64,000 nucleotides of DNA. It comes from Antedon mediterranea. Its lineage: Eukaryota; Echinodermata; Crinoidea; Comatulida; Antedonidae. The notes under the pieces are model-generated. The model was not told where the DNA came from. It saw only the letters and a list, made by a program, of their open reading frames with translations, and searched no databases. Shown in pieces: positions 46,401 to 61,400 of the stretch. The stretch lies in the NCBI RefSeq assembly GCF_964355755.1, contig NC_092670.1, positions 39,543,795-39,607,794 on the forward strand, written 5' to 3'. Within the stretch, counting starts at the first letter, position 1, and every line of letters begins with the position of its first letter. Both the position numbers and the translations under genes were made by a program.

Positions 46401-49400
46401 TGAAAAATTGTATTTCACAAATTAAATTTGTTCAACCATATTTTTATACACATATCAACTATAAGAAAGATGTTGTGACCTGTACCTACCATTAATACTT
46501 ATATTGAAGGAGCAAGAGTCTTCATTTGAGTATATATCTTCAAATGAATAAGTTACTTCATGTACTCCAATTTCAAAAACAGTTGGAATGGTATGACTTT
46601 CTGTTACAGTAACCATTTCGTAGGAATTATCCATAAATGTTGGATACTGCCATGTAACATTGGTAGAGTTTGCATTCATAGATGTGTTGACATTAAAACT
46701 TGCTGGACAATTGAATGTTGGTGGCTCATCATCTGCAATATTAAAGAATATTTTTAATAAAAGGTCATCAAGTGTCAACTGTGGTTAATAGGGAGCTTTT
46801 GATTTGATGTGTCATGAGTTGTCACCTGCACCTAGAAACCAACCAAATAAAGTGAAGAAGCACATTCTAACTTCTCCACATACGCACTGGCCAAACTTTT
46901 TTCCATGTTGTCAATCATCACTAATCAAAATCTCCCATTTTGTTTTATAACAATCTCAGGTTCAAGGGTTCAAATTCTTACTCAGAATTTTTTTTTTACA
47001 TTGTGTAATTGGTGTTTAGTGGGTGTATAATTGGTGTTTAATGGGTGTATAATTGGTGTTTAACTGGTGTTTAATTGGAGTTTAACTGATATTTAATTTG
47101 TGTTTAACTGGTGTTTAATTGGTGTTTAACTGATATTTAATTGGTGTTTAACTGGTATTTAATTGGTGTTTAACTGATATTTAATTGGTGTTTAACTGGT
47201 GTTTAATTGGTGTTTAACTAGTATTTAATTGGTGTTTAACTGGTATTTAATAATTGTTTAATTGTGGGATGTGTACTGAATATCAATCTTGTACAAGCTA
47301 ACCTATTAAATTTACGGTAAAATTGCAAATTTCAGTATTTCCATAAGAATCTTCAGCTGTGTATGTCACCAAAGTTTCACCAATATAGAAATCACTACCA
47401 CTATTGTGCGTTGAGACAAGGGTCGGTGTTCCTGCGTTATCAGTTGCTGTGGGTTCTGTCCAGATGGCAGCAGTGTAGTTCACACCAGAAGACGTTGTCA
47501 GATTCTGATCAGGAGGACAGTCATTGATAACAGGATGTTCCTTGTCTGTAAAATTATTTTTACACTGTTAGTGGTGGATATAACATAAATCTATCAAAGA
47601 TATACAAAAGTACTGTTGAATTCAGTACTATTGAGCAACATAAACTTATCCTGAATGTACATAACATGCATGTGCATTTAAGGGCAATTTGCAGTGCACA
47701 ATGATCAAGATAACTACTATTTTAGTATACTGTGCACATTTGCATTTATGAAACATGTACAAACATAAGAAGGTATTTTGGCAAATTGATGGTTAAAGAT
47801 GTATTGTCCCTTTGACTAATTTCCAAAAAAATTTTTTTTTAATATTTACAAAAAAAGTGGGTCATTTTGAAGTATCATAATAGTTACTAACTTCCACCAA
47901 AAATTAGTCGAAAAAAAAAATCATTTAACTGAAATGCAGACGTTTTTTTGTTCAAAAAATAACTTTGACTTCCAGTCAAAGTTTTCGATCAAAGCATATC
48001 TCATAATGCAACGCGCTTGTTTGGCTACTCTGTATGCATAATCATAAAACTTCCTCGCGATCTGGGTGAAAACACCTTCTCAACAGTGACGAGTTGTAAA
48101 CAATCCTAATTAGCATAATGCATACTCGTGGTTTGAAATCTTTGTTTACTTTCGCTTGCGACGATTTTCCAGACGAAATGTAATAAAGTTAATTTACCTG
48201 TTAATTACGTAAACTTGTTGTTTTTGGCTTGAATTTTCAACTTAAAGTGAATAACTTTAATATTACTTTGATATGGCCAATTTAAATTTAGAATATTTTG
48301 ACCTTCATTTTTTGTGTCTCAAGGGACAATACATCTTTAAGATATTGTGCTACACCCATTCTTATCACTGTCTTGAATGTGGAAACAAAAGCCTCTTTTA
48401 TTATATAACCTGTATTCCAACCAAAATCTGGATTCACCCCCAACTTTGAACATGTTTTCTCTTTATAATTTACACTTTTTCCCCTTTGTTCAAATCTAGT
48501 AAAAAGAACAAGTACCTTCAACTATGATATAGAATGTACAAGAAGCTGTGTTCCCTGCAGTATCTTCAGCTGTGTAGGTTTGCTCAAATGGTGTACTACC
48601 AGTAACAGCAATACTTATAGGAGGAGTGACATCAGGACTTGCTACTGGACTTGTAGGGAGAAGTTCTACATTGTCAGTGGGTACAGGTACTGTCCAATCT
48701 GGAGAACCTGACCCTAACCCAGGTGCTGTTTCTGCTGTTATATTATCAGGACATGTAATATTAGGATTTTCCTGATCTGATAGAGAAATAAACAAAGATA
48801 AGAACACATACAACAGAAATTTGTCATACTCACATAATGTAAATATGTATAAAAAAAACGACAAAAGTGAGAATAACAATGAAATAGTTATTATCATTAT
48901 TATCACAGAAGTATTCAATAATTGTATAAATCTGTTGAAGATGAAATAAATAAATAAATAAATAGTGGTTAACGCCACAAAAGAGAAAAAAAAATTGTCA
49001 TAGTAAAATTCAAACACATAAATCAACATTTCAATTGTGGTTTTATTCTACATAAAATAATATTTTTTTAGGTAAATGTCATTATATTAGAACAAATATT
49101 ACTTTAGGAAATCATGGTTGTAAAATAGAATACAGTACAGTATCAGAAGTTCGGGAGAAGTAGAAGTTCGGGAGATGATTTATAGGTTGTTATTGTAAAT
49201 ATAGAGTTGTTTCTTGAAATTAATGCCATAAATATTATGTTAAAAAGATACATAAACAATATCTGTAATATAGATAAACAATATTTACTACTAATACTTA
49301 AATTTAATTATATATATTATTATCTACTATTGTACTTGGACCAGTGGCGTACATACTACTGTATTGAATGAAAGAAAAAATAAATACCAATAGCATAAGG

Positions 49401-52400
49401 GATGAAACAAACATTATTCTGACTGCAGTAACTACATTTTTAAAGTTTGTTTCATTGTAAAAGTTTATGAGGCAGTCACTGCAATAAATAAACAGTGTAT
49501 AAACAAAAAAAATGATACAAATTGTAGTTACTGCAGTATCTGCAGTAGAATCATCATATTGACATGATCTTGACGCACCTTCAACTGTAATGACAAATTC
49601 ACAGGTTGCATTGTTATTGGAATCATCATAAGCGACGTACACAACAGTGAATTCAGAAATGTTGTAAATCTGATTTGGGTAATAATTCTGTACAGTTCTG
49701 TTCACACCATTGTTGTCCATGGCAACAGGTTCAACCCAAGACACAACCGCTGTTGCTAATCCAGGATCTGTTCCAATTGTAAACGATTCAGTACAGTTTT
49801 CAAAATAAGGCGATTTCAAATCTAATCAAAGAAAGAAAAAACATGTTGCATGAAATATGAGAATAAAACCCAAGAACTTGATAAGGGCTGACTAGCATCA
49901 GAAGTTAACAACAAAGATTAGATATTTTCCAATATTTACCTCTAACAGTTACTGCAAATGTGCATGTAGCCACATTGCCATAAACATCAATTGCTGTATA
50001 TATTATAACAAATGTTCCAATATTAAACTCATCACCACTCATCTTTGGAGAAGACGAAAGTGTTACAGCCAACCCAGAATTGTCAGATACTTCAGCTTTT
50101 GTCCAGTTGACAAAAGCGGTTGAACTTTCATTTCGAAGCATAACAAGTGTATTGTTAGGACAGGTAAGATCCGGAACAACATTATCTATAAAATATAGAA
50201 AAACCGTTTTTGTAATCCTGGGATTGTACAAAACCAGTATAGGAAAGTATAATACAGTGATGTTACAGTATAATAAATACAAATCAAACATTTGTAAAAA
50301 ACTACTTTACTTTTTATAAACCCCTAGAATATGGAAGTTATTTTAATTTCTGCCTAGAACAAAACACACAAGGCAAACACCTAAAAAATGAAATCTGTGG
50401 AATGGCTTTACTAGAAATGTTTATGTGCACCTTTGTCAATACAGTACATCCGTTCTAGTTGGAGCCATGCCCAGTTAATAGTCTAATGTATACAAGTTTT
50501 ACCTATAATTTCAATGTTAAAAGAACATGTAGTGTTCACATTGCCAGAACCATCTGTAGCATTAACATAAACGGTGTGATTTCCAATAGACAATGTTGCG
50601 CCTTGCTGTATACTGGTAGTGATGTTAGGGTCTACACCAGAGTTATCTGTAGCAGTAGTGGTTGGTGACCACATTACAGATGTAGAATCCGTTGTGGTGT
50701 CTGTGTAGTCCACAACATCGCTGGGACACAACGTAATTATTGGTGCTTCATTATCTGTACAAAAAATAAATTGCAATCTTAAAAAACAATTTTTTGACTT
50801 TTGTGAATCTTTCTGATATTTATGACGACACCACAAAAATAAAGCTTCTTATAATGGGGTACCTTTTATATATAAGTTGATTAAAAAGTACAAAATATCA
50901 TGAGCAATTTTAATTGATTGTTTTACTGTCCAAATACAATCATGATTTCATGTTAAAAATAACACCACAATACTTCTATACATCTAATGTTTTATTACTT
51001 GATTAATAAACATACCTTCAACAGTAATGGTAAAAGTACATGTTGTATTAACATTATCATATGGATCAGAGGCTGTGTACTGTACTACTGTTTCACCAGC
51101 TGGGAATTCAAACGTGGTTTGGTTGTGAGAGCCAACGATGTCTGGTATAGCTCCCGAGTTGTCCGTAGCTGTTGGTTCCATCCAGGTTGCCAGGCCTGTA
51201 GGTTCTCCCTCTGTTGTGTTAACTGACTGATCATCAGGACACATTGTAAACACTGGGGCTTCTTCATCTGCCATTAAAAACAACATTTTCAGTTAATGCA
51301 GTATGTTTGTTTATTGGCCTACTTACATTGCTGTATTTGGACCATCAGAATGATTTTTACTTAAATTGTATATCTTTCCAAAACTGTACTACATACCTGT
51401 GACATATATGTTAAATGAACACATTCCTTTATTTATTGATAAGTCAGTTGCATTTATAGTTATCATTGTTGCGCCTATACTAAATTCAGTAGCAGCATTG
51501 CTGGTCTGTGATTCACTGATACTAAGATCCATAGTAGAATCAACGTTATCCGTGAACGTTGGTGAAGTCCACGTCACACCAGTGGCAACATCGTCGCCGC
51601 TATCTGTAGTTACCATCTGATCATTTGGACAATCATCTGTTATTGGAATCTCATCATCTGTTGAGTTAAAAAATACATTTTAATATTGGTAATGGGACTA
51701 TCTAATAATATTTTGAGAACGATAGCATTTTTGTTAATATATGTAGACAATTTTTCTTTTTTTTAGTTACCCTAACCTAGTTCAATTCTAATAAACTACT
51801 ACATATACAATTGTAATTGGCAGTTCAATGTAACTTTAGGAAAGATTCGGATCTTCTCCAGGGAGAATGCATTAATTGTAATGTTGTTTTTTTGAGGGAT
51901 TTGATTGAGGACATCTTTTATGTTAAAACTCATTTATCAGAAGATATTAATAACAAAAAATTTAAACTATATAAACCTGAAATTGAATACCTGTTATAGT
52001 AATGACAAAAACACACGTATAATTCACGTTTCCGGCAGCATCCGATGCATTTATCTGCACGGTAGTGTCACCAAATTCAAAGGTATCGCCGGAGTTGTGA
52101 TTGCGCATATACATTGGGGTTTCATTTGAATTATCCGTAGCCTGTGCACTCATCCATTCCATAGTTGTTGAGTTTATTCCTTGATCTGTTGTAGATGTGT
52201 TGTCCGACGGACAAAAGGTAAACACTGGAGCTTGATCATCTAAACAACAATTATAAATGTTTTTGAAATGAATATATGTTTCTTTTTTGCAAAGGTGATA
52301 AATACTGATGTCATGTGGCAATTACGGTAATGGCACAATCTTTCGTTTTGTGAAACAGAAAATATGAATGTAGCTTTACCTGTAACATTAACAAAGAACT

Positions 52401-55400
52401 GGCATGTTGTATTAACGTTTTCCCCCATGTCAGTTGCATTATATTTGACAAGAGTAGATCCAATTGAGAATGTGTCACCACCATCAAAGTTTGATAGAAT
52501 CGTCGGAGGGTCACCAGAGTTATCGGTTGCTTCTACAGTTGTCCAGTTGACGACTGCTGATGGAAGATCTGGATCGGTTCTTATGATTATATCCGATGGA
52601 CATTCCGTGAACACTGGCGGTTCAGTATCTACAATAAAAATGTATGTAAATATTGGTCTACAGTTTTTATGTATCTCCAGTGCCCTATTATGTGCTGTAC
52701 TGAATAGTTCCTATTGAGCTACTCAATGCTGAGAAGAACTATACTGTAGCAACAACCACACTGTGTTTTTATTATTGCTTATACAGAGTAATTACTGCTG
52801 CAACCACAGACAGTGCTTCAGAAATACTAAACTACAGGTATATTATATTGTGAATACTACACCCAAATGGTATTACAGCAAATGATATACTGCTGTGACC
52901 AAAGAAGTCTATGCAGCTATAACAGCAGTATTACAGCAGAAAAAGACAATTTCTGCCAAAAAAAGTTAATTTCTCAAACAAAATGATTGTCTCACCTTTA
53001 ATAGTAACTGAGAATTTGCAGGTAGTGTTAACATTGCCGGCAGGATCAGTAGCATTGAACATAACATCAGTTGTGCCAATTGGAAAAGTTGCTCCAGATT
53101 CAAGAGAACCATCTATCATAACAGTCAGCAGAGAATTATCAACAGCAGTTACATTTGGCCAGGTGACTATAGCAGTTGGGAGACCAGGATTGGTTTCATT
53201 CATAATGTCACTCGGGCAACTTGTAAACTCTGGAGGCTCCATGTCTGTAAAAAAAATAATAATATAGCATTATTTCAAAGTTATTGTTTTCACTGTAACT
53301 AGAAGATTTTTACAAAGATTCCATAGCATTGTGCAAAGTAGGTGGACATAGGCCTATATATGGCTGTTGAAATTTTTAGTAGATTTAATTTATTATTTGC
53401 TTCGAAAATTTACAAATATTTTCTATTTTACCCATGATTGTAATGTTGAAGGAACAAGTTCCATTAACATTGCCGGCTGCATCTGTTGCATTGTATTCAA
53501 CTGTAGTAACACCAATTGGAAATGCAAAACCACTGTCATAGTTTGATAAAATGGTTGGTTGCTCATTTGAGTTGTCTGTAGCTGTCACGCTATCCCATGT
53601 TTCAACCGATGTTGAAGATCCGGGATCAGTCTCAGATGTAATGTCAACTGTACATGATGTAAATAACGGGGCTTCGTTATCTAAAAAAATAATAATAACA
53701 TACGGTAAACAATATCTCATAAGGTACAAATATTAATCATGGTAAAAGTATGTTTGATTGGTATAATACCTGTTATATCAACTCTGAATGAGCAGGAATC
53801 GTTAGTATTGCCGTACATATCTGTAGCATTGTACATGACAAGAGTTGAGCCAATCGGAAAGCTTGTACCATTCTCGTAATTACTGTCTATTGTTGGTGTG
53901 ACACCAGAATTGTCTATAGCTTCGACGGCACCCCATGTGATTACTGCGTCTGCAGAGCCTGGGTCAGTGGTATCTGTGATATCATCCGGACAGGCCGTGA
54001 AATCTGGTTTTTCATCATCTAATTTTCATTGATAAAACAAAAATGATTACATTATTTTAACATTTTGAACCGACTGATAACTGGGAATGACATTTTGTTT
54101 AGACATAATGAGGTAGTAGGCCTATATGAGTGAGATTAACTACTTGTTCAGTTATGTGCTAATGGTAGAAATAAATTACTGTAGTTAATTATTACTGCAG
54201 TAAGTATTTTCATAAAAAAAACTTTAAACCTTTGACTGTTACAGAAAATGTACACGTTCCAGTATTTCCACTAGGATCTGTTGCTATGTATGTATTAGTA
54301 ATAGTAGTAGTAAGGCCTGACGTCAAAGCAACTTGATCTCCAATGTCATAGTTTGAGACAATCGATATAGCACATTGGTTGTCCTCATCTACCGTTGGTT
54401 CAACCCATGATAGCGTTGCAAAGTTTTCATTGGGATCTGTTGGAACTGTTTGATCTGGTGGACAGTAAGTGAACGTCGGACTGTCCGAATCATCAACTGA
54501 AAACGACACAAGAAAAAAACCCCAATATTAAAAAAAAGTGGTACATTTCCACAAAATATTTGAAGCTCTGTCTACACTATCAACTAGTTTGACAAAAATG
54601 TGTGATGTGCCCATATAGTGGTGATATGCCCAAATATGGTAGTGCTATGACAAATGTCCATATATGGGTACATCACTTTTTTTTGTCACATAAAGTTTGT
54701 AGACAGAGCGTTAGCATAAATGAATTATGTATAAATATGTGGTTAATAATCTATGCATGCAAAAAAGGAGGAAGCTTCACAATAGGAGTTTGACAACATG
54801 GCACCACATCATACTTACATATTTAAAAAGGCGATTGAACCACCGAAGAACATACTTACATATTTCACATACAAAAGATAGGATATCAGCACAGCTTTGA
54901 TCGTTCCAGTTCCACTGGTTTGCATACATTTCAATGCAATCTTCATCACCCAAATTATTTGGTTCAGCATTACGAAAATCTGCAAATGTCCATTAATTTT
55001 ACATAAAATTACGTTATAGTAGACACTTAAATTAGCAGTGGTTGATACAATACTTTAAAATAATGGTGGGGGGGGGGGGGGGGAAGGGGAGAGAAGGGAA
55101 CCCAGGGCCTAAAAATTGATTAGCAGTGGTGGATACCAAACTTTGAAATAGTGGTGGGGAAGGGGAGAAAAAAATTTAAAAGTGAAGTGTTGACTAAATG
55201 TTGGATTTTTACAAATTTAGATTTTAAAGTAATTCCAATTGTGCTGCAGTCTATTCATAACCTACATTAACCAAGTTGTTCAAATATATTTGTTTACTTT
55301 AGCACTGTATAATATTGTAAATGTCTTACTTGTATAATTGGTGCATTCCCCAGTTTCTACCCAAACAAATAGTCCTTCTTCATCTATATCTCTAAAACCA

Positions 55401-58400
55401 ATCCATACTCTTGCGGAAATAAGTGAACCAATAAAATCATTTTCTGCTTGACTGCTTATCACAACAAGATCAGCTCCAAGACTCTGACAGGTTGATCTAG
55501 CTGTTTGCCAATTAGCGTTATCATCGCTAAAGTATCTGTAACAGCTTCCATTGTATGCTGTCCAATCAGGTGGGCAAGCTAAATATAAACAGTAGAATAG
55601 TATGAAATGTGAATTTAATAATAATAATACTGTATTTATTAGGTCATCAATGAATAATATCCATAAGGGGAAATGGCTAAAAATTGAAATTGTTGGTGAA
55701 CTCTTTATGTATGTAAAGGCCAACTCAGACAGCGTCGTACAACGAGGCCCGACGAAAAGTTTTGACTTGTAGGTGTTGTCTGTTGAGTTGTCTTATGCGA
55801 TAGCTTCGGGCATAGTTTTTAGGTCGTCGCAAGAACTTTAAACATGTCACTCATCAGGCCTTGATGCTGTCTGAGGTGGCATGAAATAACAATCTAAGAA
55901 AACTTTCATTTTTATATTTACCTGTTATATTAACTGTGAATGAGCAGGAATTGTTAGTGTTGCCATACATATCTGTAGCATTGTACATGACAAGAGTTGA
56001 GCCAATCGGAAAGCTTGTACCATTCTCGTAATTACTGTCTATTGTTGGTGTGACACCAGAATTGTCTATAGCTTCGACGGCACCCCACGTGATTACTGCG
56101 TCTGCAGAGCCGGGGTCAGTGGTATCCGTGATATCATCCGGACAGGCCGTGAAATCTGGTTTTTCATCATCTAATTTTCATTGAAAAAACAAAATTTATT
56201 ACATTATTTTAACATTTTGAACCAACTGATAACTGGGAATGACATTTTGTTTAGACATAATGAGGTAGTAGGCCTATATGAGTGAGATTAACTACTTGTT
56301 CAGTTATGTGCTAATGGTAGAAATAAATTACTGTAGTCAATTATTACTGCAGTAATTAGTATTTTTATAAAAAAAACTTGATACCTGTGACTGTTACAGA
56401 AAATGTACACGTTCCAGTATTTCCACTAGGATCTGTTGCTATGTATGTATTAGTAATAGTAGTAGTAAGGCCTGACGTCAAAGCAACTTGATCTCCAATG
56501 TCATAGTTTGAGACAATCAATATAGCACATTGGTTGTCCTCATCTACCATTGGTTCAACCCATGATAGCGTTGCAAAGTTTTCATTGGGATCTGTTGCAA
56601 CAGTTTGATCTGGTGGACAGTAAGTAAATGTTGGACTATCCAAATCATCAACTAAAAACGACAAAGGGAAAAAAAAGCTCAATATTATAAATAAAACTTG
56701 AAGAAATATGGTGGTGATATGCCCAAATACGGTAGTGTTATGTCCATATATGGGCACATCACTTTTTTTTTGTCACATAAAGTTTGATAGTGTGGACAGA
56801 GCTTTAGCGTAAAAGAATGATGTATAAACACATGGTCAATAATCTATGCATGCAAAAAAGAAGGGAGCTTCACAATAGGAGTAGAAGTTTGACAACATGG
56901 AACAATATCTAACTTAAAATTAAATCTTTGTTTACCTAACATTACAGACTAAAAATTATTATCTTATTATACCAGAAAAAAGTAAAAAGGCGATTGAACC
57001 ACCGAAGAACATACTTACATATTTCACATACAAAGGATAGGATAAGAGTACAGGGTAGATCGTTCCAGCCCCACTGGTTTGGATACATTTCAATACAATC
57101 TTCACCACCCGCGTTATTTGGTTCAGAAGGACGAAAATCTGCAAATTTCCATTAATTTGGTATTTATATTATAAAAAATTACGTTATAGTAGATACTTAA
57201 ATATACGAGTATAGCAGTGGTTGATACAGTACTTTGAAATAGTGGTGGGGAAGGAGAGAAGGGAAGCCAGGGCCTAATATTGATTAGCAGTGGTGGATAC
57301 CAAATTTTGAAATATTGGTGGGGAAGGGGAGCCAGGGCCTAAAGATTGATTAGCAGTGGAGGATACCAAATTTTGAAATAGTTGTGGGGAAGGGGAGAAA
57401 AGAACCCAGAGCCTAAAAATTTAAAAAATGAAGTGTTGACCGAATGTTGGATTTTTACACATTTAGATTTTAAAGTAATTCCAATTGTGCTGCAGTCTAT
57501 TCATAGACCATCTTAACTAAGTTGTTCAAATATATCTGTTTACTTTAACACTGTATAATATTGTAAATGTCTTACTTGTATAATTGGTGCATTCCCCAGT
57601 TTCTACCCAAACAAATAGTCCTTCTTCATCTATATCTCTAAAACCAATCCATACTCTTTCGGAAATAAGTGAACCAATAAAATCATTTTCTGCTTGACTG
57701 CTTATCACAACAAGATCAGCTCCAAGACTCTGACAGGTTGATCTAGCTGTTTGCCAATTAGCGTTATCATCGCTAAAGTATCTGTAACAGCTTCCATTGT
57801 ATGCTGTCCAATCAGGTGGGCAAGCTAAATATAAACAGTAGAATAGTATGAAATGTGAATTTATTTATTAGGTCATCAATGAATAATATCCATAAGGGGA
57901 AATAGGCTAAAGCCCAAACGGATTCTGCACTCACTCCATACAATAGTTAAATAAACCATGTTATTATACCTCCATGAAACCCTTATATCAAGGAGATTAA
58001 ACAATTGTATTACAAATAAAACTATACATAAATAAAGTGTTTTGTTAGAGCATCTTTAAATATTGAAATTGTTGGTGAACTCTTTATGTATGTAAAGGCC
58101 AACTCAGACGAGGCCCGACGTCTTGACGAGTTGTCTTATGCGATAGCGTCAGGCATAGTTTTTAGGTCGTCACAAGAACTTTAAACATGTCACCCGACGA
58201 GATGACTCATCAGGCCTCGTACGATGCTGCCTGAGGTGGCATATCAACAATAAGTACTTTTGTATGAATGACAAACCTCCATATGAAATAATTATAAGTC
58301 CTGTGGGTTCGGATATAGATCCTTCAAACACATTTGCCGTGACTGGCGTGGTTGTGTTGGCCCCTTCAACTGCTTCAACTCTCACTACTTCGTGTTCATC

Positions 58401-61400
58401 CCAATCCGTATAATAAACGAATCCTCGGTGATAAAATACATCGAACGGCCTTCCTTGAGCGATTTCATGAACTAGTTGATTCAAATTCCCCCAGTAATCC
58501 ATTCTTCGTATCATAGACCCAAGCCCAGTAGAAGTGGATATAGCAACGTACAACCAACCGCCTTTAAAAACAACATTACATGTTATAACACACCCGGATT
58601 GTATTTTTGCAATTTGATTGGTCAAAAATACACATCACGTCATTTGGAATTAGCCTTACCAATGAAAAAATGATATCTGATGGTGATAAATAACAGGCTC
58701 TTATGCACGTTCAACTTTCTGTAAACATTTTGAGGATTTTTACCATGCGACATGTTGTGCGCGCCGTCTATAACTGTCAAAAGTCCGATGATCTAAAGCT
58801 TTTATTTAAAGGAGTTCAATGAATTTGCAACATATACCTTTGACATCCAATGACAGACCATTAAACCACCCATCTACTTCCATTGCTATAGTAGTCCTAT
58901 CTTGGCCCTCATAAGAACTTCGTTCAATTTTATTAGTCTTCCTGTCACTCCAAAATAATGTTCTAAAAAAGCATGTACAATATGTGTTTTAATTTTTTTT
59001 TCTACAGTCAACCTTCCAGTTGCTTGTATTAAAATGTGTATATTTTTATTTTCGTTACCGCTCGTCTGTGTAAATTGGCCTTAATACAAACCTGTTTGAA
59101 ATAAGTGCCAGAATTCCTCTTGGCTTTTGTAGACCGGTATTGATTATAATTTTGCGATCACTTCCATCAATTTGTACAGACTCAATTGTATCGTTTATTG
59201 AGTCAGTCCAAAAGATGGTTCTTGTTAAATGATCAACCGCGACTGCCTCTGGATCTGAAACAGAACAACACATTTCATTTTATTTTATTTAACTTTACTA
59301 ATAACTTAAATAAAGCAAAGGAGCCTAAATGAAAGCATAGCTTGTTTGTATATATATTGCAATATACATACAGTGCAACATCAGAAAATCTTTTTTGATA
59401 CAATGCAAATACAAAAATATATTTATAAAATAAAGTATAAACTGTTATCAAAATATTCAATAAGAAAAAATATAGTAGCCAATTAATGGTCTAGATTTTA
59501 ATGTAGTATTAAGGAAGAAACCACCTCTTTTGAGATATTCCGGTGACATCCACTATGAAGAGGACACGCTCCTGTGAAGTGGACAAGTGAATGTTGCCCC
59601 TATTAAGTGAACAATTTGCTGGGTTCAGACAGTGTCACTTTAATAGGGGTTTTACTAGACTAAAGAACACATAACACATGTTATTTTTTTTAAACTTTCC
59701 TAATACTACATTAAATAAATAAACGACAACGATTTGATGCAACTGTACCTGCCACCTCTGAAAATAAATTAAAATAACTTACATGTTATATTTTCACTGA
59801 CAACAATAGTAAAACTGCTTCCGCTGAGCGGCGTCTTTAGTATCAGCCCGTTCTCAACGTCTGTTATATAAATTTCTTGTAACACTGGATCATAGTCGAT
59901 TCCAGAAAATCCGTATGTACTGTTATAATAATAAATTTGTAAATCAGTTTCATTATTATTTAATCTTCCGCCATAAATTGCTCCGGGTGCACCATCTAAA
60001 ACCATGAGTATGTCATTAGTCTCACCATCTGAAACTAGATAAAAAAAAATATCTTAGGCTTTGAATTATTCACTGCAGTTACAGGTTAAAATTGTAGGTG
60101 ATTAAAGTTTCATTGGTTACATCCTAGGCCTATAAAACTTTTGAGTCAGTCTCAGTATCATAATTGTCAACCATTTTCACATCTGCAGATAGTAACATCA
60201 TATTTTGTAAACAAGTGCATGTGAAGACAATTTGTTAAAATTCTCCAGAGATTTTCCGGCCAGAAGCCTGATTTTTGATCAGAGATTGATACTGTGCAAC
60301 TTGCACTGGTATTTAACTGACCAATCACTACCGGTACATTATGCTGAAAAGTGCTTCCAACTATTATGACAATACTTGTGCAAGGTTCGCAAAATAATAT
60401 GTTTGAAAACGTGGAATCAAAATATATGTTACAATGTTTAACAATTTATGCAGTGTGAAAGGGGTTCAAATAATGTAAACCATGGGGTATAAAATACATC
60501 TTGCATGTTGTAACTTAACTTACTGAGTGATGTAACTTAACTTACTGACTGAGTGATGTAACTTAACTTACTGAGTGATGTACCTTAACTTACTGAGTGA
60601 TGTACCTTAACTTACTGACTGATGTAACTTAACTTACTGACTGATGTAACTTAACTTACTGAGTGATGTACGGTAACTTAACTTACTGAGTGATGTAACT
60701 TAACTTACTGAGTGATGTACGGTAACTTAACTTACTGAGTGATGTACGGTAACTTAACTTACTGAGTGATGTAACTTAACTTACTGAGTGATGTTAAGTT
60801 CCATGGTTGTAATCCTAAACACATTGATTCATCAGAACCGTCTGAACAATCAATATATTGAGAATCACACTCAAAACTTCCTGGAAGACACAACATTGAA
60901 CCGGATATACACTGGAACTCATCTGCATTGCATGTGGCTGCAAAATGATAACAAAATCAGTTAAATTGAATAATATGACATGTGGTTGGATATTGGAATT
61001 TGAAGAGACAGGCCTTTTTCATAATTTGTTATATCAAATTTGTAATGATTTTACTGACATACAAACACTAAGATTGAGTAACAATTCCAATAAAATATTT
61101 TCCTGTAAAATTAATTCTTCTTTTGATGTTTTGATTTATATACTTTTTACCTAAGAAAAATGCCACAAATTTACATACATGAGAGTCAATTTGACTTTCC
61201 TATCTTATAAACACAAAAAAGTCCTGTGTAGCTATATATATTTTTTTATAATCAACAAAAGCACTTTTAAACCTGGAGTTGCCCTTTGACTTTTTTTTTA
61301 ATCCCACCTGGCTTAACTACCTTTTTGCTTGACACAAGGTCAACATCTTGTGGGTGAATGTGACCGAGGAAGAATAACTTACCATATTGTATAGACTCAA

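Larger units (their letters stand above)
53755..58240 (-). repeat. Tandem segmental duplication of the CTLD-HYR-HYR block
   Basis: Two copies, about 58240-55900 and 55890-53755, offset by about 2.25 kb. Each has a MITE-3 foldback, CTLD exon a, an R/G-rich intron, CTLD exon b, an intron with MITE-1, then two HYR exons. Copy 1 has about 160 extra bases near 57900-58060, and its MITE-1 lacks the left end. Coding exons are nearly identical. Confidence 0.92.
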
